From: Dehalococcoidales bacterium
GTDB lineage: Bacteria; Chloroflexota; Dehalococcoidia; Dehalococcoidales; RBG-16-60-22
Direction: 5' to 3'
DNA length: 6,429 bases
NCBI GenBank assembly: GCA_030615475.1
Contig: JAUWZF010000069.1
Coordinates: 1 to 6,429 of the forward strand
Each line of letters begins with the position of its first letter. The first letter of the stretch is position 1. The position numbers were made by a program, and so were the translations under genes. The notes below the pieces were generated by a model. That model was not told where the DNA came from and ran no database searches. It was given only the letters and a program-made list of their open reading frames with translations. Shown piece after piece: positions 1-5,422 of the stretch.

Positions 1-1
1 C

Positions 2-208
2 GGCATGATTGGCCTGGCCTGCATACCGCTAATTGCCTGGCTATTTCACAGGCCGTCCGAATATATCTTCTACCCCCTGGCCCTTATTCTCTTCCTGGCT
101 GCCTATACCCTCATCGGCCTCAAGGGAGAGATGGCCAGAGCAGGAGAGAAAAAGGTCCTTATAGTAGACAAGAATTATAATTTCTGGCAGACCAAGAAAA
201 ACGGATAG
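2..208 (+). CDS. plsY: C-terminal end of a small membrane protein, probably PlsY-type glycerol-3-phosphate acyltransferase (5' end outside window)
   Basis: The frame is open from the first complete codon, so the ATG at 5 is more likely an internal methionine than the true start. The visible part has two hydrophobic stretches (about residues 1-14 and 20-38 counted from that ATG). They are joined by a short polar turn (HRPSEY) and followed by a basic, hydrophilic tail ending in FWQTKKNG. The last membrane helix plus a charged cytoplasmic tail matches the C-terminal end of PlsY, the inner-membrane enzyme that transfers an acyl group from acyl-phosphate to glycerol-3-phosphate. The conserved PlsY catalytic loops would lie upstream and cannot be seen, so the call rests on shape and on the neighbouring FakB-like gene. 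It could be another small membrane protein. The TAG stop at 206-208 lies 10 bases before the next gene, which suggests co-transcription. Confidence 0.45.
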   Translation, partial: GMIGLACIPLIAWLFHRPSEYIFYPLALILFLAAYTLIGLKGEMARAGEKKVLIVDKNYNFWQTKKNG

Positions 209-218
209 AAGCCGTCAC

Positions 219-1088
219 ATGAAGAAAGTAGCCATCGTCACCGATACCACCGCCTGTGTCCCCCATGAGCAGGTAGCCCGGTATGATATTGAAGTGGTGC
301 CGGTGCAGCTCATTATTGAAGACAAGCCCTACCGGGACGGGATAGACATCAGTCCCACCGAGTTCTATAACCTGCTGCGCAAAGCCAAGAAAATGCCCAC
401 CACCTCCAGTTCCTCACCCGACCCTTATCTGGCGGCCTACCGGAACGCCAGCCGGAAAGCACAGAGCATCCTTTGCCTCACCGAACCATCCAAGTTCAGC
501 GCCATGTCTGATTCGGCGCGGGTAGCCATGGAGATGGCCAGGAAATCTCTCCACAACGTGGCTATTGATGTAATTGAATGCACCACCGCCGCCGCCGGGC
601 AGGGACTGGTGACTCTGGCCGCCGCCAAAGCCGCCGCCCTGGATAAACCGCTGGAAGAGGTCAAGGATATTGCCAAAAGCATCATGTCAAGGATAAACTT
701 ATACGCCACCCTTGATACTCTCACCTACCTGGTCAAAAGCGGCCGCGTCCCACAGGCCGCCGCCCTCGTTAATTCGATTCTCAGTATCAAGCCTATCTTC
801 ACCCTCAACCACAGCGATGCTCACACCGTGGCCCTCCCCAGGACCATGAAAAGCGCCATGAAACGCATGATAAAGCTGATGGAGTCGGCGGTGGTCAGAG
901 GGCAACCGCTGCACGTAGCCGTAATGCACGCCGATGCCCTGGGAGAAGCGATAACCCTCCGGGACAGGATTACCTCTCAATTCGACTGTCGCGAAATATT
1001 CCTCACCGAGTTCACGCCGGTCATGGGTGTCCACACCGGGCCGGGACTAATCGGCGTGGCTTTCTACGGCGAAGAACCGGGCGCATAA
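219..1088 (+). CDS. DegV/FakB family fatty-acid-binding protein
   Basis: A complete 289-residue protein, the usual DegV length (about 280-290). DegV/FakB proteins are soluble two-domain carriers that bind a single fatty acid; with the kinase FakA they give acyl-phosphate for phospholipid synthesis. Visible landmarks are the N-terminal TDTTA (8-12), the MPTTSSSSP loop (59-67, in place of the common TSQPS), the helix-dipole loop FSAM (93-96, where most members have SGT), AAAGQGL (124-130, usual S-x-G-x-G region), LDTLTYLVKSGRV (165-177) and the C-terminal HTGPG (272-276) that normally contacts the carboxylate. Thr62, Ser94 and His272 are kept, so lipid binding is plausible despite the altered loops. 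The ATG at 219 has only a weak upstream purine stretch (GGATAG, 203-208) overlapping the previous stop codon, which suggests translational coupling. No FakA-like DAK-domain gene is in the window. Family assignment is firm; the bound lipid is unknown. Confidence 0.93.
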   Translation: MKKVAIVTDTTACVPHEQVARYDIEVVPVQLIIEDKPYRDGIDISPTEFYNLLRKAKKMPTTSSSSPDPYLAAYRNASRKAQSILCLTEPSKFSAMSDSARVAMEMARKSLHNVAIDVIECTTAAAGQGLVTLAAAKAAALDKPLEEVKDIAKSIMSRINLYATLDTLTYLVKSGRVPQAAALVNSILSIKPIFTLNHSDAHTVALPRTMKSAMKRMIKLMESAVVRGQPLHVAVMHADALGEAITLRDRITSQFDCREIFLTEFTPVMGVHTGPGLIGVAFYGEEPGA

Positions 1089-1106
1089 TTTCTCTCCCCC
1101 ACCGCC

Positions 1107-1135
1107 TAGCCAAACAGGCCAAAACCAATTATAAT
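1107..1135 (+). promoter_or_regulatory. Candidate sigma-70-type promoter upstream of pepA
   Basis: A perfect -10 hexamer TATAAT lies at 1130-1135. A 4-of-6 match to the -35 consensus, TAGCCA, lies at 1107-1112, with a 17-base spacer. Transcription would begin near 1142, leaving a leader of roughly 75 bases before the aminopeptidase start. The element sits in the AT-richer middle of the only real gap between the DegV gene and pepA. The -10 is convincing; the -35 is weak and could be chance. Confidence 0.5.
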
Positions 1136-1139
1136 CTAT

Positions 1140-1168
1140 GGTGTATAAATGTCTGAATATTTTACACC
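1140..1168 (+). repeat. Short inverted repeat at the predicted pepA transcription start (possible operator)
   Basis: GGTGTA (1140-1145) is mirrored by TACACC (1163-1168), with 17 bases between. After one mismatch two further bases pair, and the intervening sequence is AT-rich. The dyad begins five bases past the candidate -10 hexamer, a typical place for a repressor site. It could also form a weak RNA hairpin at the start of the leader. No U-run follows, so it is not a terminator. A 6-base dyad can arise by chance. Confidence 0.25.
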
Positions 1169-1218
1169 CGCCCTGGATAAAATCGTGAGAGATACAGACC
1201 GTTGAAAGGAGACCTGAT

Positions 1219-2715
1219 ATGGAGATAAAAGCCGTTACCGGCGACCTTACCGGTATTAAGGCCGGTGCCATAATAGTTAATCATTTCGAGGGGATGAAAC
1301 ACCCGGACGGCGATGCCGCCGCCGTGGACAAAGCCCTGGACGGAGCTATATCCCGGCTCATCAAGCAGGGCGATATCAAGGGCAAGCTGAACGAAATTAC
1401 CCTCCTGCACAGTCCGGGCAAACTCCCGGCGAGTCGCGTCGTCGTGGTCGGCCTCGGCAAGAAAAGGGAACTCAACACTAACAAGGTACGCGGCGCCATC
1501 GCCGAGACCTGTCGCTACCTGCGGGGGAAGGGCGTGACCAGCGTGGCTACCGGCGCCCAGGGGGCCGGGATAAACCGCATAAAAATCGAGGACACCGTTC
1601 AGGCCGTGACCGAGGGCGCCCTGCTCGGACTGTATTCCTTCCGACGGTATATTACCAAAAAGGAAAATAATTTCGGCGAGATTAAACAGCTCAGGATAGT
1701 CGGCCAGCCAAAGGCAATGCTGACCAGAGCCATCACCAGAGGCCGGATACTGGCGGAAGCCGCCAACTGGGCCCGGGACATGGTCAACGAGCCGGGTAAT
1801 TTCATGACACCTGCTCAAATGGCGGAGGCCGCCGCGCAGCTGGCCAAGGAGTACGGGCTGAAATTTGAAGTGCTCGATAAAGAAAAAATGACCGAACTGG
1901 GCATGGGAGGCTTGCTCGGCGTCTCCCAGGGAAGCCAGCAGCCGCCCAAATTCATCATCCTCAGCTATCAAGGGAGCGACTCCGATAAAGTCGATGTAGT
2001 CCTGGCCGGTAAAGGCATCACTTTCGATTCGGGAGGTATTTCCATCAAGCCGTCAGATAAAATGAACGAGATGAAGGGAGACATGGCCGGCGGCGCTTCC
2101 GTACTGGCCACCCTGATTGCCCTTGCCCGGCTCAAGCCCGCGATAAACGTCACAGCGCTCGTTCCCGCCCCGGAAAACCTGCCCAGCGGCACGGCCCTGA
2201 AACCGGGCGATATTATCAAGGCCATGAACGGCAAGACGATTGAAGTCCTTAATACGGATGCCGAAGGGCGCCTGATTCTCGCCGACGCCCTTTGCTACGC
2301 CAAGAAGCTCGGCGCCGGGGCCATCATCGACGTGGCGACTCTTACCGGCGCCTGCATAGTAGCCCTGGGCAATATCTGCACCGGCGTTTTCAGCAACAAC
2401 CAAAATCTTTCCAATAAGGTAATTGCCGCCGGGAATGAAGCCGGTGAGCTCGCCTGGCCGCTACCAATGTTCGACGAATACAAAGAGCAGCTGAAAAGCG
2501 ATATCGCCGATATCAAGAATACCGGCGGCCGGTACGGGGGAGCCATCACCGCCGCCAAGTTCCTGGCCGATTTCATTAACGGCACCCCCTGGGTACACCT
2601 GGATATCGCCGGTACCTACTATACCGACAAGGAAAAAGGCTACCTGGTCAAAGGCGCCACCGGCGTGCCGGTACGTACCCTTGTGAACGTGATTCTTTCT
2701 CTGGCGAAGAAATAA
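1219..2715 (+). CDS. pepA: Leucyl aminopeptidase (cytosol aminopeptidase, peptidase family M17)
   Basis: A complete 498-residue protein, the normal length for M17 enzymes. These are cytoplasmic two-metal aminopeptidases, usually hexameric, that remove N-terminal residues such as leucine and recycle peptides. The N-terminal macro-like domain covers about residues 1-165 and the catalytic domain about 170-498. The residues known in E. coli PepA are all present with a constant shift of five: metal ligands Lys265, Asp270, Asp288, Asp347 and Glu349, and catalytic Lys277 and Arg351. The M17 signature NTDAEGRL is at 345-352. The ATG start is supported by AAAGGAG at 1205-1211, seven bases upstream. 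The gene ends in tandem TAA TAA stops (2713-2718). Some M17 proteins also bind DNA as regulators; nothing here shows that. The next gene follows after 27 bases, so it probably leads an operon. Confidence 0.97.
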   Translation: MEIKAVTGDLTGIKAGAIIVNHFEGMKHPDGDAAAVDKALDGAISRLIKQGDIKGKLNEITLLHSPGKLPASRVVVVGLGKKRELNTNKVRGAIAETCRYLRGKGVTSVATGAQGAGINRIKIEDTVQAVTEGALLGLYSFRRYITKKENNFGEIKQLRIVGQPKAMLTRAITRGRILAEAANWARDMVNEPGNFMTPAQMAEAAAQLAKEYGLKFEVLDKEKMTELGMGGLLGVSQGSQQPPKFIILSYQGSDSDKVDVVLAGKGITFDSGGISIKPSDKMNEMKGDMAGGASVLATLIALARLKPAINVTALVPAPENLPSGTALKPGDIIKAMNGKTIEVLNTDAEGRLILADALCYAKKLGAGAIIDVATLTGACIVALGNICTGVFSNNQNLSNKVIAAGNEAGELAWPLPMFDEYKEQLKSDIADIKNTGGRYGGAITAAKFLADFINGTPWVHLDIAGTYYTDKEKGYLVKGATGVPVRTLVNVILSLAKK

Positions 2716-2742
2716 TAATCAACACTGTAAGGAGGATGCGAT

Positions 2743-3384
2743 ATGAAGATTAAATGGTTGGGGCATGCCGCATTTTTAATTACCTCGGACAGCGGCACCA
2801 GGATAATTACCGACCCCTACGAGACCAGTGAAGGCTTAAAGTACGGCGAGATAACGGAGTCGGCGGATATCGTGACCGTGAGCCACGACCACGGCGACCA
2901 TAGCAACGTGGCGGCGGTCAAGGGAAATCCTCAGGTAGTCAGGGATACGACTGAAGTCAAGGGCATCAACATCAAGGCCATTCCCACCGCCCACGACGAC
3001 AAGGGCGGCAGCGAGAGGGGCAAGAATACGATATTTTGCCTCCAGGTCGATGGTGTACGCGTCGTCCACCTCGGCGACCTCGGGCACCTGCTCACGGACA
3101 ACCAGGTTGTGGAAGTGGGCAAGGTGCACGTGCTTCTCGTCCCGGTGGGGGGACACTTTACCATCGATGCCAGGGCCGCCGGCGAGGTCTGCGACCAGGT
3201 CAGTACCCGGGTAATCATCCCCATGCACTATAAAAACGATAAGTGCGTCTTCCCCATAGGCGGAGTGGATGAATTCATCAAGGGTAAGACCAACGTGACC
3301 CAGGTGGACGGCAGCGAAGTCGAGTTTACCGTGGCCGAGCTGCCCACCAGCCCCCAGATTATGGTCTTAAAACCGGCTCTCTAG
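2743..3384 (+). CDS. Metallo-beta-lactamase-fold metal-dependent hydrolase (COG2220, UlaG-like)
   Basis: A complete 213-residue single-domain protein. The MBL-fold metal site is intact: the HxHxDH motif is SHDHGDH with His48, His50, Asp52 and His53. Further ligands or conserved positions are His84 (TAHDD), Asp112 (LGDLGH), His138 (GGHFT) and His162 (PMHYK). The start, WLGHAAFLI, followed by a TDPY strand (23-26) is typical of the small COG2220 group (Pfam Lactamase_B_3), which binds zinc, manganese or iron. No signal peptide is seen, so it should be cytoplasmic. Substrates in this group are mostly unknown. UlaG hydrolyses L-ascorbate-6-phosphate lactone, but no ula genes are here, so that function should not be assumed. 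The start is well supported by TAAGGAGG (2728-2735), seven bases before the ATG. It lies 27 bases after pepA, probably on the same transcript. Confidence 0.92.
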   Translation: MKIKWLGHAAFLITSDSGTRIITDPYETSEGLKYGEITESADIVTVSHDHGDHSNVAAVKGNPQVVRDTTEVKGINIKAIPTAHDDKGGSERGKNTIFCLQVDGVRVVHLGDLGHLLTDNQVVEVGKVHVLLVPVGGHFTIDARAAGEVCDQVSTRVIIPMHYKNDKCVFPIGGVDEFIKGKTNVTQVDGSEVEFTVAELPTSPQIMVLKPAL

Positions 3385-3390
3385 GTCTCG

Positions 3391-3403
3391 GCAAGGGTTG
3401 ATG
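3391..3403 (+). promoter_or_regulatory. Poorly spaced ribosome-binding site and ambiguous start of the HAD-kinase gene
   Basis: The purine run AAGGG (3393-3397) abuts a TTG codon (3398) and lies only three bases before the ATG at 3401; both spacings are shorter than normal. The ATG is preferred because it is the better start codon and has the larger gap. The two choices differ by one residue. Weak initiation, or coupling to the MBL stop 16 bases upstream, would fit low expression of the fusion relative to the two genes before it, which have strong sites. Confidence 0.4.
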
Positions 3404-4699
3404 ATAAATCCGAATAACGTCAATCTCATTATCTTCGACACGGACGGGACGATTATACCGTCTTTAGAAATCGTCTACGAGGCGATAGAGAGGGCTTTCG
3501 CCAAGCTGGGCTGGCCGGTTAACTTCAGTGGTGAAGACATTAATCAATTCCTGGGACAACCGGCAGCGTCAGCACCGGGCAGTGGACTGTACCAGTTCAT
3601 CACGCCACCCGGGAGCCACTTAACGCCGGCGGAGGTCAGGGAAAAAGTACGCGAGGAATATAAAGATACGTTCCAGGAAATGGCGGAGACATTTCCGGGG
3701 GTCAGGGAAACCCTGGAAACGCTTAGAAAAAGGGGTTACAGGCTGGTTCTATACAGCAACGCTTCCATTATGTATTTCGACATCGTAACCTCGGCGCTGA
3801 ATATCCGGGACTGTTTCGATTACGCCGAGTGTGTCCAGGAGAATAACCTGACCAAGCCCGAGCTGGTGTGGAAAATCAGGGAGAAATTCGGCGGCCCGAC
3901 TACCGCTATAGTCGGTGACAGATTCCACGATATCGAAGCCGCCCGCGAGACCGACTCGCTATCCGTCGGCGTCCTCTTCGGCTACGGCGGCAATGAACCG
4001 GAGCAGGCGGATATAGCTATCAACAGTTTCGATGAACTCCTATCTATCTTCGACCGGAAACTCCCGATATTCGAGAAGATACTGGGTGAAATCGACCGCA
4101 GAAAGCCCGGGGATAGGCCGTTCGTCGTGGGGATAACCGGCATCGACTCCTCCGGTAAGACCATGTTCACCGGGGCGCTCGCCGATTACCTGGTCGCCAG
4201 AAACCGCAAGGTGCAGGTGATAAATCTGGACGACTTTCACAATCCCAGGGAAGTCAGGTACGCCGGGGAAAATCAGGCCGATAATTACTACCACAGGAGT
4301 TTCAATATTCAGACTATTATCGAAAACCTGCTGACGCCCATTCGTCAGAAGCGTGAATACTCCGTTACTCTCAACCTACTCGACGTGGACAAGGATAAAT
4401 ATGAAATAGAGAATAAATTCTCTTTCAACCGTGATACAATCGTCCTCTTCGAAGGCGTTTTTCTTTTCAGAAAAGAACTGGCGGAGTATATCGACCTGAA
4501 GGTTTTTCTGGAGATACCTTTCGCAGAAAGCAAAAAACGCGCGGTGGAACGGGACCCGGAAGCAGTTCTGAATAAATACGATACAAAATACCTGCCGGCA
4601 CAGGCGAGATATCTGGAAGAATATCCTCCCCGTGATGTGGCTGACATTATAATTGACAACACCGATTGGGAGTTCCCGTCCATCAGGTATTCACGCTGA
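3401..4699 (+). CDS. Two-domain protein: HAD-type phosphatase fused to a uridine-kinase-like P-loop kinase
   Basis: A complete protein of 432 residues from the ATG at 3401. A TTG directly before it (3398) is also possible. The first domain (about 8-215) is a HAD hydrolase with a helical cap: nucleophile motif DTDGT (Asp13, Asp15), motif II LYSNAS (Ser119), Lys152 in TKPE, and GDRFHD (Asp173, Asp177). The second domain (about 240-432) is a P-loop kinase: Walker A GIDSSGKT (247-254), LDDFH (276-280) where uridine kinases carry the catalytic aspartate, FEGVFLF (350-356), and a C-terminal ADIIIDNTDW (414-423). This pattern matches stand-alone bacterial proteins labelled uridine kinase. No stop or frameshift separates the halves; the linker is about 216-238. 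The chain therefore joins a predicted phosphatase to a predicted kinase, possibly for nucleosides or nucleotides. Both substrates are inference. No membrane segment is seen. It follows the MBL gene after 16 bases, so it is probably in the same operon. Confidence 0.9.
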   Translation: MINPNNVNLIIFDTDGTIIPSLEIVYEAIERAFAKLGWPVNFSGEDINQFLGQPAASAPGSGLYQFITPPGSHLTPAEVREKVREEYKDTFQEMAETFPGVRETLETLRKRGYRLVLYSNASIMYFDIVTSALNIRDCFDYAECVQENNLTKPELVWKIREKFGGPTTAIVGDRFHDIEAARETDSLSVGVLFGYGGNEPEQADIAINSFDELLSIFDRKLPIFEKILGEIDRRKPGDRPFVVGITGIDSSGKTMFTGALADYLVARNRKVQVINLDDFHNPREVRYAGENQADNYYHRSFNIQTIIENLLTPIRQKREYSVTLNLLDVDKDKYEIENKFSFNRDTIVLFEGVFLFRKELAEYIDLKVFLEIPFAESKKRAVERDPEAVLNKYDTKYLPAQARYLEEYPPRDVADIIIDNTDWEFPSIRYSR

Positions 4700-4705
4700 C
4701 CGCTT

Positions 4706-4727
4706 TTTTGGTTATTGAATACCAAAA
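4706..4727 (+). terminator. AT-rich inverted repeat after the HAD-kinase gene (possible weak terminator)
   Basis: TTTTGGT (4706-4712) pairs exactly with ACCAAAA (4721-4727) around an 8-base loop, starting seven bases after the TGA stop. The position suits an end-of-operon hairpin ahead of the mobA promoter. However, the stem has only two G-C pairs and is followed by TTCTCCCC rather than a U-run, so it is not a classical intrinsic terminator. On the opposite strand the T-rich arm would follow the loop, but no gene lies in that direction. Confidence 0.3.
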
Positions 4728-4751
4728 TTCTCCCCATACCCCTAGAGGCTA

Positions 4752-4779
4752 TTGACTTCCTGTGGTAGAATACTATATA
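4752..4779 (+). promoter_or_regulatory. Candidate sigma-70-type promoter for mobA-moeA
   Basis: TTGACT (4752-4757) matches the -35 consensus at five of six bases. TATATA (4774-4779) matches the -10 at four of six, with a 16-base spacer; shifting two bases gives TATAGG with an 18-base spacer. Transcription would start near 4786, giving a leader of only about 28 bases before the mobA TTG. That is too short for a molybdenum-cofactor riboswitch. The site lies in a 114-base gap between two genes and gives the cofactor pair its own transcription unit. Confidence 0.6.
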
Positions 4780-4813
4780 GGGGGTAAGGTCTCACCTAAA
4801 ACAGGCATTCAAG

Positions 4814-5422
4814 TTGGAAATAAGCTGTATCATTCTTGCAGGTGGTAAAAGTTTACGTTTTGGGCATGACAAGGTTTTAGAAAGGGTTGGTAACACAAGT
4901 CTACTCGAACTGGTAATATCCCGCATAGACTCACTCAGTAAAGATATCATAATCGTTACGGCGAAAAAGAGAACCTTCGCACCGTTGGCGAACCACCCGA
5001 AAGTCAAAACGGTATCCGATATTTTCCCGGGGCAGGGTTCTCTGGGTGGTATTTATACAGGACTGGTAGAATCGGGTTCATTTTATAACCTTGTCATTGC
5101 TGCGGATATGCCTTTTTTAAATGAGCCCTTGCTGCATTATATGATAGGGGTTTCGAATGGTTTCGATTTCGTGCTGCCGAGAGTTAAAAATCTATATGAA
5201 CCGCTGCATGCCATTTATACCAAAAACTGTATCGCCTCCATCGAATCTATACTCAAACAGGGTAAGAAGGTTATCATCGAGCTTTTTAACCATGTGAAGG
5301 TAAGGTATGTCGAAGACGAGGAAGTCGACAGGTTCGACCCCCAGCACCTGAGTTTCTTTAATATCAATACGAAAAAAGACCTGGAAATAGCTAGAAAGAT
5401 GGCCGGAGGAGCTACCGATTAA
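4814..5422 (+). CDS. mobA: Molybdenum cofactor guanylyltransferase (MobA)
   Basis: A complete 202-residue cytoplasmic protein, close to the usual 190-205 for MobA. It transfers GMP from GTP to Mo-molybdopterin, making the guanine-dinucleotide cofactor. The nucleotide-binding signature is LAGGKSLRFGHDK (8-20: Gly10, Gly11, Arg15, Gly17, Asp19, Lys20). GSLGGI (75-80) corresponds to the GPLGGI loop. The metal-binding Asp98 lies in AADMPFL, EPLHAIY (129-135) matches the usual EPL-ALY strand, and the C-terminal FNINTKKDL (182-190) matches FNINTPEDL. The start is TTG at 4814: the only upstream codons before an in-frame TAG (4778) are non-start codons, and the GTP motif begins at residue 8, so a later start would destroy it. 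The upstream site is poor (AGG at 4803-4805). The gene is more AT-rich than pepA or most of moeA. CTP- and GTP-specific relatives (MocA, MobA) are similar; the moeA neighbour and C-terminal motif favour MobA. Confidence 0.92.
   Translation: MEISCIILAGGKSLRFGHDKVLERVGNTSLLELVISRIDSLSKDIIIVTAKKRTFAPLANHPKVKTVSDIFPGQGSLGGIYTGLVESGSFYNLVIAADMPFLNEPLLHYMIGVSNGFDFVLPRVKNLYEPLHAIYTKNCIASIESILKQGKKVIIELFNHVKVRYVEDEEVDRFDPQHLSFFNINTKKDLEIARKMAGGATD
5405..5411 (+). promoter_or_regulatory. Ribosome-binding site of moeA inside the mobA 3' end
   Basis: GGAGGAG (5405-5411) lies within the last codons of mobA, ten bases before the moeA ATG at 5422. The mobA stop and moeA start share one base (TAATG). The site is much stronger than the one for mobA, so moeA is probably translated both by re-initiation after mobA and by direct loading. 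Confidence 0.7.

Noticed and set aside
583..640. GCC-rich repeat-like stretch in the DegV gene
   Set aside because: It is a run of alanine codons in helical segments, not a true repeat array.
1103..1120. GCCT/AGGC pairing after the DegV gene as a terminator
   Set aside because: Only four base pairs with no U-run; it overlaps the candidate promoter.
1162..1971. Long open frame of 269 codons on the minus strand opposite pepA
   Set aside because: It lies fully antisense to a gene with every M17 catalytic residue, has no recognisable domain, and is the kind of long shadow frame expected opposite GC-rich coding DNA.
2498..2507. Palindrome GCGATATCGC in pepA
   Set aside because: A short palindrome within conserved coding sequence and common by chance; a neighbouring GATATC copy comes from similar Asp-Ile codons.
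3036..3233. 65-codon plus-strand frame inside the MBL hydrolase gene
   Set aside because: It is out of frame with a gene whose metal ligands Asp112, His138 and His162 fall in this very stretch; the product is an arginine/proline-rich shadow.
3398..4699. The HAD and kinase parts being two genes merged by a sequencing error
   Set aside because: The frame is continuous, the linker is coherent coding sequence with no stop, and there is no start codon with a ribosome site at the domain junction.
4345..4737. 130-codon minus-strand frame opposite the end of the HAD-kinase gene
   Set aside because: The protein is serine/arginine-rich with no motif, and the opposite strand carries clear kinase motifs.
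4786..4813. Molybdenum-cofactor riboswitch in the mobA leader
   Set aside because: The predicted leader is only about 28 bases, far too short for that structure, and no conserved stems are visible.
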